Below are positions 8,809 through 17,267 of a DNA stretch of 41,615 bases, in pieces (within the stretch, counting starts at the first letter, position 1; each line of letters begins with the position of its first letter). The position numbers and the translations under genes were made by a program. Source of the DNA: an uncultured Lachnospiraceae bacterium (GTDB lineage: Bacteria; Bacillota; Clostridia; Lachnospirales; Lachnospiraceae); contig CACZBK010000038.1 of the NCBI GenBank assembly GCA_902779395.1, forward strand, positions 1 through 41,615. The letters are read 5' to 3'. The notes beneath the pieces were generated by a model. The model was not told the origin of the DNA. It saw only the letters and a program-made list of their open reading frames with translations, and ran no database searches.

Positions 8809-9306
8809 ATGCCGGGGATGTCTTTTGAATATCAGCAGATAAACAGCAGAAATCTCGGACGATGGAAAGAAGTTATCATTCCGGCGGTGTATTCCGAACT
8901 TGAAAGAGAAAGAAAGGAACTTGACGGGAATTATCTATGTATAGGTATCAAGGCAGGTAAAGAGTATGCAGGTGCTTTGATAAGCCATATAGAACAGGAT
9001 ACTGCGGATCTGCAGATATTAAGCCTGTTTATCATGCCGCAGTTTCGAAGATGCGGCGGAGCTTCGGGGCTTTTAAAAAAGCTCTGTGATATCGCTTATG
9101 TTTCGTATGAATGGCAGAGAAATGAATTCAGAGCCACGGTATTTGTCAAGCTTATGTATGCACTGCCGGATGAGCTTAAAAATGATCTCGAAGAATTTTT
9201 AAGAAAGGCCGGCTTTACGGAGTTTTATATCTTTGAGAAAGACGGGAAGGATGAGCCCGGCATATGCGGGGCATCCATGGAACTTGAGTTTTATAATACG
9301 GATTGA
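8809..9306 (+). CDS. GNAT-fold acetyltransferase-like protein
   Basis: 165 residues. The GNAT core is visible: GALISHIEQD (strand), LQILSLFIMPQFRRCGGASG (acetyl-CoA pyrophosphate loop, Q/RxxGxG/A-like RRCGGA) and a helix LLKKLCDIAYV. It ends with FLRKAGFTEFYIFEK, typical of the final GNAT strands. The same GAL-x2-HI...FRR-x-G pattern occurs in the 382-aa protein at 22977, so the two are probably paralogues. GGAGGGG precedes the ATG at 8809; an in-frame ATG at 8818 is possible. It sits between ATPases 2 and 3, 3 nt after the former. The loop is not a perfect acetyl-CoA site, so it may be an acetyltransferase acting on cluster proteins or a non-catalytic adaptor; neither is shown. Confidence 0.7.
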   Translation: MPGMSFEYQQINSRNLGRWKEVIIPAVYSELERERKELDGNYLCIGIKAGKEYAGALISHIEQDTADLQILSLFIMPQFRRCGGASGLLKKLCDIAYVSYEWQRNEFRATVFVKLMYALPDELKNDLEEFLRKAGFTEFYIFEKDGKDEPGICGASMELEFYNTD

Positions 9307-9349
9307 TAAAGGACGATAAAATTACCTTAAAAGAGATAAAGGATCCTGT

Positions 9350-11539
9350 ATGTATACCTTTACAGATTATTTTGATACAAAAAAGAAGAAAAAACCATAC
9401 AGTAATGCTGAGGATGATCTGAAAGACTGGCTGTGTGCTCTTGATATGCTTATAGAGGCTTTTATGTATTATAAGGCTGATAAGCTGGAAGATGATCATT
9501 TCCATGCCCGCGGCATCAGAGTGAGCGAGGAGGAGATGGGAGATTATTTTTCACTTGCGCCGATGGAACGGGCATTGGGATCGCGTTCATTAAGTGTCAG
9601 TGCTGAAATGAAAAAGGCTATAGAGCATATACGTTCGCGTGAGGATGCATCGCTTAACGCGCAGATAGCCTGCCCTTTAAGAGCAGTCATTGATGAATTC
9701 TCACTGGGGCTTCATGATATTTTCATAATACTTATTTCCGCATCGGTAAGATATGATCTGAAATATCTACGCATATATAATTATATAAGCGACGGAGCAT
9801 GTACCGATCATGTATCTGCCGGAGTGGCAGATGCACTGATCAATTTTTTTCTTCCATCATCCGCATCGGAGCTGGAAAAGGCTATGAGTTCTTCTTCGGT
9901 ACCCGGGCGCTTTTTTCTGGCAGATGATGAGCCTGAGATCTTAAATACAGCTCTGCTCAGACCTCTTATCATTGTTCCGGCAGTGTACAGATACCTTCTG
10001 AGCGGGGAGACGGGTATGGAGCAGAAAGATGATATCTGCGATGATGATCCGATTTTCTTTAAAGCCTTTTCGGATCTGGCCAGTGATGCTTATATGAATG
10101 ATCACGGAGTGCATCTGCGTTATGTTGAGAGCAAAGACAATGAGGATGTGGAATATGCACTGGGATGTGCGGCGCATCTTTCGGAATGTGCTCTTTATTC
10201 ATTAAAGACTAAAGATATCACGGCTATGGATCCGGCAAAGTTAAAGGCACTTCTGTTCACCTTAAGGGTAAAGCCGGGTATTATACTGCTCACGCATGAT
10301 ACCGCAGACCGTTATGATGATAAATATAACAGAAGGATAAAAAACGAGTTTGATACTTCTTTGCATATACTTACGGCTAATCTTAAAAATGCCGTTATAT
10401 ATGTCTGCGGGCAGGAGAGGGTGCCTAAGATGGATGTGGACGCAGAAAATGCGCCGGCGCTTATAGATCTGCCTCTTCCGGATGCTATGTTGAGGATCGA
10501 TATATGGCACCACTTCCTGGATAAATATGATATAGGACTTTCCGAAGATATTGATATAGAAGATATCGCCGACTGTCACGGGATCACATATACGGCTATA
10601 AAAAGGCTCTGTGTTCAGGCTAAGGAGAGCCTGGTACACTTCGCAGACTCTATACTTGACAGGAAACGTCTGCAGGAGCTTTTGTTTAAGCTCGACACCT
10701 CTGATTTTGAACATCTGGCGACCGAAGTACAGGCTAAGTATACCTGGGATGATATCTATATCGAGGCCTCCCAGAAAAAACGTCTTAAAGCTGCCTGTGA
10801 CCGATACCGCCTGCGCGGCCGTGTGGGCGATAAGTGGGGGATCAATAAGAAGAATGCATATGGTAATGCGGTGATCCTTCTTATGTACGGACCTCCGGGA
10901 ACAGGAAAGACAATGGCGGCACAGGCTATAGCCAATGAAGTCATGACACCCTTATACCGTGTGGATGTGTCTCAGGTATTTTCAAAATACATAGGTGAGA
11001 CCCAGAAGAATCTGTCAAAGATTTTTGATGAGGCGTCGCGTCGCAATGTTGTCCTTTTCTTTGATGAAGCGGATGCGCTGTTCACAAGACGTACCGAGAT
11101 AAAGGATTCACATGACAAATATGCAAATTCCGACACAAGCTTCCTGCTCCAGAAGGTGGAGGAGTATAACGGCATTTCCATACTGGCTACCAATAATTTC
11201 CAGAGCTTTGACCCGGCATTTATGAGGCGCCTTTCTTATGTGGTACGTTTTGAGCGGCCGGATGAAGCCACACGGCGGGCGATGTGGGAGCATATGCTGC
11301 CCCGTGAAGTCCCTATGGCAGCCGATGTTGATCATGATTTCCTGGCTTCACGCTTTAGTGAGCTGACCGGAAGCAATATTAAGTCAATACTTCTGACGGC
11401 GGTATATCTTGCCGGGGCTGAAGGCCGCAGTGTGGGTATGCGTGACATCATACTGGCTGTACGTTATGAATATGAAAAACTGGGCAGACTTATAGATTCC
11501 GATGAATTCGGGCAATATGCGGTATATCTTCAGGTGTAA
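9350..11539 (+). CDS. AAA+ ATPase 3, Afp15/Pvc15-like, N-terminal domain without Walker A
   Basis: 729 residues; AAAGGA lies 6 nt before the ATG. The N-terminal half is helical. Its AAA-like domain has lost the P-loop altogether: the equivalent stretch reads EYALGCAAHLS, and GIILLTHD stands where Walker B should be. The C-terminal AAA+ domain is complete: TWDDIYIE lead-in, Walker A GPPGTGKT (514-521), KYIGETQKN, Walker B VVLFFDEAD (from 567), SHDKYAN, LATNN, FMRRL and GSNIKS. This is the copy closest to the general family pattern after the P-loop. It lies 43 nt after the GNAT gene and 29 nt before the 412-aa gene, on the same strand. The C-terminal domain is predicted to hydrolyse ATP; the N-terminal domain should be structural or regulatory. 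Confidence 0.87.
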   Translation: MYTFTDYFDTKKKKKPYSNAEDDLKDWLCALDMLIEAFMYYKADKLEDDHFHARGIRVSEEEMGDYFSLAPMERALGSRSLSVSAEMKKAIEHIRSREDASLNAQIACPLRAVIDEFSLGLHDIFIILISASVRYDLKYLRIYNYISDGACTDHVSAGVADALINFFLPSSASELEKAMSSSSVPGRFFLADDEPEILNTALLRPLIIVPAVYRYLLSGETGMEQKDDICDDDPIFFKAFSDLASDAYMNDHGVHLRYVESKDNEDVEYALGCAAHLSECALYSLKTKDITAMDPAKLKALLFTLRVKPGIILLTHDTADRYDDKYNRRIKNEFDTSLHILTANLKNAVIYVCGQERVPKMDVDAENAPALIDLPLPDAMLRIDIWHHFLDKYDIGLSEDIDIEDIADCHGITYTAIKRLCVQAKESLVHFADSILDRKRLQELLFKLDTSDFEHLATEVQAKYTWDDIYIEASQKKRLKAACDRYRLRGRVGDKWGINKKNAYGNAVILLMYGPPGTGKTMAAQAIANEVMTPLYRVDVSQVFSKYIGETQKNLSKIFDEASRRNVVLFFDEADALFTRRTEIKDSHDKYANSDTSFLLQKVEEYNGISILATNNFQSFDPAFMRRLSYVVRFERPDEATRRAMWEHMLPREVPMAADVDHDFLASRFSELTGSNIKSILLTAVYLAGAEGRSVGMRDIILAVRYEYEKLGRLIDSDEFGQYAVYLQV

Positions 11540-11568
11540 GGTCTTATACTGAATTAACGGAGCAGAGG

Positions 11569-12807
11569 ATGGCAGATCACAGAATAGAAGATCATTTAAA
11601 TGATGATGAGCTTGAAAAGGTCTCGGGGAACGGTAACAGGTTTGCGGATATCGCCATTCCTGTTAAGGAGGTGCGCTCAGCTGAACTGGAAGAAGAACTT
11701 ATGCGGCTTTCGGGCGGTAAGGCTTTTGAAGATGAGCTTACGATGGCCGATAAGGATTTTGAGCTTCACGGGATAGAGGATAAGGAAGGGCTTAAAGACG
11801 AGATCTACACAGACGCCGAAGCAGCACTTAATCCTGAAGAGGAAAGGTATCTGAAACAGCGGAGTGCGATCAATACGATCGAAAGCTTTAATGACAGACC
11901 GGAGATAGACAGCACCAAAGATGAAGACCTGGCTGAACTGCAGGAACGCGTTGCTGTTTATCTGGATACCACATCAAGAAAGAGTCTGGTCAATAAGGAG
12001 TATAATATTTTAAACAATGACCGGATCGATGATGCAATGGATAGACTGGAAGATATAGATAACGCCTGCGCTGATTATCTGGATAAGACCAGACCGCTGT
12101 TCAGACCCGGAAGAAGACGCAGGGCTTTAGTCGATATGCTTAAGGATGAAGTGGCAGAACTTAAAGACGACAGAGAAGGTCTTGAAAAATGTTATAAAGA
12201 CATATTGCTGAGGTTCTCTCCCGAAAACAGGGATAACGATACTTCCGACGGAGAAGATGATGACAACAGCGGAAAGAAGAATAATAAACGAGCGGAAGAA
12301 CAGCTTTTTGTTAGGACAATGGAATGGCCGGTCAAGATAGTTGATGAGGCGGATACCAAGAGATCCGACGTGACCGGCAACAGAAATAAGACAGTGCTTC
12401 CGGCGGATAAACGCTATGATGAGACAAGGCTTTCATACAGGACCAGACAGGATATCACCATGATAAGGACGATCGGACTGCTGTTCGGGATCTCTGACTG
12501 GCAGCAGATAGCGGATGAAGAGGATGTGCTCTACCGGGAGGAAAAGCAGGAAAAAGAGGATATCAGGATAGATCTGGGAGGATTTGCTCTGGGGAGCATA
12601 TCATCCGAAATGTCCCGGGATGAGGGGAAAAGGCTGGCTGCATCCATAAAGACTGATCCGCAGGCACTCACGCTGATACATGCGGTGCTCTCGGATGGCG
12701 GAAGATCTGTCAGAAAGATAGCCAGGGTAACGGGGGTCCCGTTAAAGATATTGAAAGCCAGGGCTAAGGTGTTAAAAGAGTGTCTGGCAGATGCCATCAT
12801 AGACTGA
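11569..12807 (+). CDS. Helical protein with double-glycine-leader-like N-terminus (candidate cargo)
   Basis: 412 residues, highly charged, no membrane segment. The start, HLNDDELEKVSGNGN at residues 9-23, closely resembles leaders of double-glycine-processed peptides (L-x-D/E-x-ELE-x-V-S/A-G-G), except that the second Gly is Asn. The segment LEDIDNACADYLDKTRPLF followed by GRRRR (about 158-184) matches modules in the 769-aa and 1229-aa proteins. An acidic, Asn/Lys-rich linker (about 220-245) separates two helical halves. The C-terminus has an HTH-like stretch, RKIARVTGVPLKILKARAK. CGGAG precedes the ATG by 6 nt. Last gene of the cluster. I do not recognise a named family; membership in the same substrate group as the other two proteins is inferred from the shared module. 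Confidence 0.65.
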   Translation: MADHRIEDHLNDDELEKVSGNGNRFADIAIPVKEVRSAELEEELMRLSGGKAFEDELTMADKDFELHGIEDKEGLKDEIYTDAEAALNPEEERYLKQRSAINTIESFNDRPEIDSTKDEDLAELQERVAVYLDTTSRKSLVNKEYNILNNDRIDDAMDRLEDIDNACADYLDKTRPLFRPGRRRRALVDMLKDEVAELKDDREGLEKCYKDILLRFSPENRDNDTSDGEDDDNSGKKNNKRAEEQLFVRTMEWPVKIVDEADTKRSDVTGNRNKTVLPADKRYDETRLSYRTRQDITMIRTIGLLFGISDWQQIADEEDVLYREEKQEKEDIRIDLGGFALGSISSEMSRDEGKRLAASIKTDPQALTLIHAVLSDGGRSVRKIARVTGVPLKILKARAKVLKECLADAIID

Positions 12808-12829
12808 ATTTATCATATGAGGTCCGGGA

Positions 12830-12858
12830 TTGCCCATATTAAGCTGATGTGGTAAAAT
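12830..12858 (+). promoter_or_regulatory. Candidate sigma-A promoter for the PP2C operon
   Basis: TTGCCC (12830-12835) and TAAAAT (12853-12858) with a 17-nt spacer match 4/6 and 5/6 of consensus. They lie about 45 nt before the phosphatase ATG. No terminator is visible after the 412-aa gene, so read-through from the ATPase cluster is also possible. Confidence 0.5.
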
Positions 12859-12901
12859 AATATTTTGCAGACAGAACCAAAAAAGGGGATAGAAAATAAG
12901 G

Positions 12902-14686
12902 ATGAAGATAAAAAGTCTTGCATTTAAATTCGGGATTATTTTCACTTTTTTTGCAGTGATCACTATCGTGATCAGCGGTATCATGACATATCTGTCGCAG
13001 ACAGAGTCTTATCATCAGGAATGTCAGATATTGCTTAAGCAGATCTCGGCCTCCATTATCAACAGGATAAATGACGAGGGAGACGAGTTTAAGATCCTGA
13101 AGGAATACTTTGAAGAGCATATAGAAGAAGTAGAGCTCTCCAAGGATTTTAAAACCGACCAGTTTCGTGCCAGGGATGCTTTCTATGACTATATGGCAGA
13201 GAATTTCCCTGAGGAAACATTAAAATATGATCCGGATTTCAATGTGCTGGATGAAGAGGGGAAACTCCTTTATGTTACATGGCGCATGGAATACTGGTTT
13301 TCTGTTTTCTTTGAGACAGCAGATGATTTCGGCTTAAAATATGTTTATTTCATCTATCCTACTAAAGAAGAAGAGTACAAAGTCAGATATATGTTTGATG
13401 CAACGCTGGGTACCAGGATCACGGATGAGGGGAAGGAAGTACTCTTTCTTGGTGATGAAGTACGTGAAGATCCCCTGGAACATGCATTCCTCTGGGCTTC
13501 CTGGAAATCAGGCGCTATCGTCGATGGTTTTGATACCAGTAATAATGAATATGGTTTTGTATACAGTTATAATGCTCCTCTGATAATAAACGGTGAGAAG
13601 ATCGGTATTATATGTACGGATGTGGATGTAGTGGGTGTGAAGTCAACTATCATGGCAAATGCGGCGACGCAGATGATAGTGCTCGCAGCAATACTGTTAG
13701 TATCATTTCTTCTGCTTTACAGTTTCATACGCAGTCATATATTGAAGCGTGTGGTTCGGCTCGAGAAAAATGTTAAGGATTATTCCGAAAATAAAGAGAG
13801 GGCACTGGCTGAAAAAATAAGGTCAAATGTTAAGTCGGATGATGAGATCGCTTCTCTTTCCAACAGGTTTGCGAATATGATCGATGAGCTGGAGGATTAC
13901 ATGAAGGATCTGCAGGCAGTCACTGCAGAAAAGGAGAGGATCGGTGCCGAGCTTCATGTTGCAACACAGATACAGGCCGATATGCTCCCCAGGATTTTTC
14001 CTCCTTTTCCGGACAGCCCGGAGATCGATATCTTTGCAACCATGACGCCGGCGAAAGAAGTGGGCGGAGATTTCTACGATTTCTTTATGGTCGATGATAC
14101 GCACCTGGCAATGGTCATTGCCGATGTATCAAGTAAAGGTGTACCGGCCGCCCTGTTCATGGTCATAGCCAAAACACTTATTAAAAACTGCGCGCAGAAC
14201 GGTACGGATATAGCAGAGGTATTTTATTCCGTCAATAACCAGCTGTGTGAAGGTAACGAGGAGAGTATGTTTGTAACGGCTTTTATGGCTGTGGTGGATA
14301 TTACAACTGGTATGCTCACTTATGTCAATGCCGGGCATGAACCGTTTTTACTCAGGCATGACGGCGAATGGCAGTGGATACGTCCGGATTCCGGCTTTAT
14401 ACTGGCAGGGCTTCCCGATTTTGAATATAAAAGCGAGAGCATGCAGCTGTATCCTGCTGACAGACTTTTCTTCTTTACTGACGGAGTATCGGAATCGCAG
14501 AATATCGAAAACACACTTTTCGGTGAGGATCGCATACTGGATTCCGTCCGGAGAAACGGAGATAAAGAGCTTACCCAAATGCTCCCTTCCATCAGAAAGG
14601 ATATCGACAGTTTTGCCGGAGCAGCGCCTCAGTTTGATGATATCACAATGCTTGTTTTTGAATATCGCGGAAAGGATAAAAAATGA
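12902..14686 (+). CDS. Membrane sensor PP2C-type Ser/Thr phosphatase (SpoIIE/RsbU family)
   Basis: 594 residues. An N-terminal transmembrane helix (about 8-28) leads to an extracytoplasmic sensing domain (about 30-255). A second transmembrane helix (about 257-280), a HAMP-like linker and a coiled coil (about 280-350) follow. The C-terminal phosphatase has GAELHVATQIQADMLP, the metal-binding motif EVGGDFYDFF, ADVSSKGVPAALFM, NAGHEPFLL, FFTDGVSE and QFDDITMLVF, all standard SpoIIE/RsbU features. Such proteins dephosphorylate STAS-domain anti-anti-sigma factors, opposing RsbW-type kinases like the one at 67. First gene of an operon with its own promoter; it overlaps the next gene by 4 nt (ATGA). 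The STAS partner is not in the window. Confidence 0.9.
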   Translation: MKIKSLAFKFGIIFTFFAVITIVISGIMTYLSQTESYHQECQILLKQISASIINRINDEGDEFKILKEYFEEHIEEVELSKDFKTDQFRARDAFYDYMAENFPEETLKYDPDFNVLDEEGKLLYVTWRMEYWFSVFFETADDFGLKYVYFIYPTKEEEYKVRYMFDATLGTRITDEGKEVLFLGDEVREDPLEHAFLWASWKSGAIVDGFDTSNNEYGFVYSYNAPLIINGEKIGIICTDVDVVGVKSTIMANAATQMIVLAAILLVSFLLLYSFIRSHILKRVVRLEKNVKDYSENKERALAEKIRSNVKSDDEIASLSNRFANMIDELEDYMKDLQAVTAEKERIGAELHVATQIQADMLPRIFPPFPDSPEIDIFATMTPAKEVGGDFYDFFMVDDTHLAMVIADVSSKGVPAALFMVIAKTLIKNCAQNGTDIAEVFYSVNNQLCEGNEESMFVTAFMAVVDITTGMLTYVNAGHEPFLLRHDGEWQWIRPDSGFILAGLPDFEYKSESMQLYPADRLFFFTDGVSESQNIENTLFGEDRILDSVRRNGDKELTQMLPSIRKDIDSFAGAAPQFDDITMLVFEYRGKDKK

Positions 14687-16140
14687 TAAACGAGCTGTTT
14701 TTTACGCCTCTTATGGATGAATGCAAGAGGCGTAATGATACGGTGAAGAAATATGCTGACAGCAGTATAAGCTTAAGAGAACACCTCTCCGGGATCAGAT
14801 CCATTTCGGAAAAGAACAGCAGGATAAGTTTTCCGGGGGATGCTTCAGAGGTATTAAATACCTGCGAAAGCTATGCAGAGAAACGGTTTGGCGGGGATAT
14901 TGCTTTAAAAGTACGTGAAGCACTTGAATTTAAGGTTATAAATACCGCGGATCATCATGGGGGGTTTTATTCGGCACAGGCATTTCAGGGGGATCTGCTG
15001 TTTGCGAAACTTCTTGAAATGATGGGATATAAAGGCCGTGTATATCCTCTCTTTTCTTTTTCACATGTCGAATTGGAAAATTCTACTTATGCACGTGGTA
15101 TAAGCTGTTACGGAAGTGCTGAGGGCAGGCAGCTTCTCCCGCTGCACCGGGCTAAAGCCGGCAATCAGATGGTAGCAGTGGTGAACGGTTACGATAATGA
15201 GATGCTCAAGCGCATGAAGGACAGGATCGGTTCCGTGCTCCCGGCTTTTGATAAAACATATAAGGATAAACTGGCTGATATCATTAACCGTATATATGGC
15301 GATAAGGACATTTTGAACAGTCCGCGTTATGCAGACCAGTTAAGCCTTATAGCAGATCGTATATCCGGAGAATGCTTTAAGGCTGCTGATGATATTCATA
15401 TGATCTATATCGAGGCGGAGGAGATCATCAGACCGCTTATGATAAAGGATCTTTATGATAAGGATACGATGCTCTGGCATATGTTTTTTGACCCTGAGAT
15501 CCGTGAAGGCTTAAATGCAGAGAAGACAGATGACGGAATCCCGCTTGCGGGAATGCTGCTTCGTGGAGTGGATCATAAAGGAAGAAGGATACATACGCTT
15601 GTAAACGACAGTGAGCGGATAGAGGGGATGGATCACGCCGGACGGCTGCTTGAATATCCCATGGATGTTAAGGAAATAGAGAGCCTTCTGAATGAGAGGA
15701 AACTGATACCCTCAGGACTGGCGGCGGCTGTAGTGCTGGGCTTTGAAAGGGGATATACATGGGCAGGCGGTTATTTTCAGTCTCTGTATCTGCCTGAATG
15801 GGCTAAACAGTGTGAAAAGATATTTAGGAATGCAGGACTTGATGCTTTTGCGGAGATCCTTAGTGCCTATGATGGTTCGTCCTTTATAAGCGGACCGGTA
15901 TATGCGCTCAATGAGACTGAGGATTATACGGCCGTACCCGCCGGACCGGTGGAGTTTATGTTAAAAAAACCGGGATTTTCAAGGCTTGATGAGTTACTTG
16001 AGATAAGAATGCCGGATTGTATGAATATGGGGATCTTTGAGATGTATATAGATCTGATACCGGCGCAGGAAAAGGCTGAAGGCTGGTACAAAAATGCAGC
16101 AGAATTCTGCGGGATGAATTACAGGGACTATTTGATATGA
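14683..16140 (+). CDS. Unknown 485-aa protein coupled to PP2C and alanine racemase genes
   Basis: 485 residues, mixed alpha/beta composition, apparently soluble, no signal peptide. A conspicuous motif, NTADHHGGFYSAQAFQGDLL (about residues 88-107), contains adjacent histidines. It could be a metal or nucleotide site. RGISCYGSAEGRQLLPLHR follows, and the C-terminal third includes GLAAAVVLGFERGYTWAGGY. I do not recognise the family. It overlaps the phosphatase upstream and the racemase downstream by 4 nt each (ATGA). This strongly implies co-translation and a shared pathway, possibly metabolism of an amino acid that the racemase also handles. That functional link is inference. Confidence 0.7.
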   Translation: MINELFFTPLMDECKRRNDTVKKYADSSISLREHLSGIRSISEKNSRISFPGDASEVLNTCESYAEKRFGGDIALKVREALEFKVINTADHHGGFYSAQAFQGDLLFAKLLEMMGYKGRVYPLFSFSHVELENSTYARGISCYGSAEGRQLLPLHRAKAGNQMVAVVNGYDNEMLKRMKDRIGSVLPAFDKTYKDKLADIINRIYGDKDILNSPRYADQLSLIADRISGECFKAADDIHMIYIEAEEIIRPLMIKDLYDKDTMLWHMFFDPEIREGLNAEKTDDGIPLAGMLLRGVDHKGRRIHTLVNDSERIEGMDHAGRLLEYPMDVKEIESLLNERKLIPSGLAAAVVLGFERGYTWAGGYFQSLYLPEWAKQCEKIFRNAGLDAFAEILSAYDGSSFISGPVYALNETEDYTAVPAGPVEFMLKKPGFSRLDELLEIRMPDCMNMGIFEMYIDLIPAQEKAEGWYKNAAEFCGMNYRDYLI

Positions 16141-17267
16141 CTAACAGATCGGCCTGGGCTGAAGTCAGCTCGGAAAATATAGAAAAAAACATAAGGATCA
16201 TACAAAAGCAGGTTGGAGAAGGCGTTAAGGTGTGCGCCGTTGTAAAGGCGGACGCATACGGACACGGACTCAGCGGATTTGTTGATACACTTTCAAAAAG
16301 GAAATTTACGGAGATCGCAGCTGTCGGGAAATTCCGTGAGCTTATAAAGGTGTTTGCGGAAGTCAATCCATCGGAAATGGATATACTCCTGCTGGGAGCA
16401 GCTGCTTCCGATGAGATAGCGCTGGCTCTCGATAAAGGAGAGATAGTCAGCAGAAGGAGTATTTTTTCTATCTACAATACAGATATGCTCCGGCGGCTTG
16501 ATAAGGTGGCGGAATTTGCTAAAGTTACCCTGAGAGTACATATCCGCATAGATATATGGGACTCGGGAATGGGCTTATCCCCGAAGGAATTTCTGGATAA
16601 ACAGGATATGATAATGGCTATGCCTCATTTAGATGTATGTGGTCTGTATACACATCTCTATTCGGCATATTCCGGGGATCTTGATGAAATAGGTTCCGAG
16701 CTTAAGCGCTTTGATGATATGGTCAGGCTGATCACGCCTGCATACAGAGAAAAACTCTGCATACATGCCCTCAATTCTGCCCTGATCTTCAGCTTTCCGC
16801 AGTATGCCTATGATATGGTGCGTGCCGGGACGGCTATTTACGGATTACCCTGTGGTGAAAATACCGGGCTGAAAACACTGATGCGTATCTGTGCACAGGT
16901 TTTTGATGTTTCTGAGGTTGACGCAGGCATACCCTTATCCTATATCAATAAAAATGATAACAGCAGAAAAAAGCGAAGGATAGCCAGGATCATGCTGGGA
17001 TACTGGGATCTGCCTCTTTTACTTACGCAGAAGGAAGTAAGGGTATGGATAAAAGGCAGGCTTTATATGCTTGCAGATGATGTATGTATGGATAATCTGT
17101 GTATTGACGTGAGCGGAGATGATGATATCAGAGTAGGTGATAAGGCGGTTTTGTTCGGAGAAGAAGGTGTAATGGATACGGATATCCTGGACAGAAACGG
17201 AATTGATTATGTTCACGGTGAGTGGATGTGCATGACCGCGGACAGATTGGAGAAGATCTATATATGA
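16137..17267 (+). CDS. Alanine racemase family PLP enzyme
   Basis: 376 residues. The PLP-lysine motif KADAYGHG is intact (Lys 37). The second catalytic residue is probably Tyr 269 in LSYINKN, where classic alanine racemases have SYGRTY. The downstream block VCMDNLCIDV corresponds to the usual M-C-M-D-Q region. The GYADG-R segment is altered to GYWDLPLL. The family interconverts L- and D-alanine, supplying peptidoglycan; some members act on serine or other amino acids. Because residues around the active site and substrate entrance deviate and the gene lies in a phosphatase/transport operon, I suspect a specialised paralogue rather than the main cell-wall enzyme. It overlaps its neighbours by 4 nt on both sides. 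Confidence 0.83.
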   Translation: MTNRSAWAEVSSENIEKNIRIIQKQVGEGVKVCAVVKADAYGHGLSGFVDTLSKRKFTEIAAVGKFRELIKVFAEVNPSEMDILLLGAAASDEIALALDKGEIVSRRSIFSIYNTDMLRRLDKVAEFAKVTLRVHIRIDIWDSGMGLSPKEFLDKQDMIMAMPHLDVCGLYTHLYSAYSGDLDEIGSELKRFDDMVRLITPAYREKLCIHALNSALIFSFPQYAYDMVRAGTAIYGLPCGENTGLKTLMRICAQVFDVSEVDAGIPLSYINKNDNSRKKRRIARIMLGYWDLPLLLTQKEVRVWIKGRLYMLADDVCMDNLCIDVSGDDDIRVGDKAVLFGEEGVMDTDILDRNGIDYVHGEWMCMTADRLEKIYI

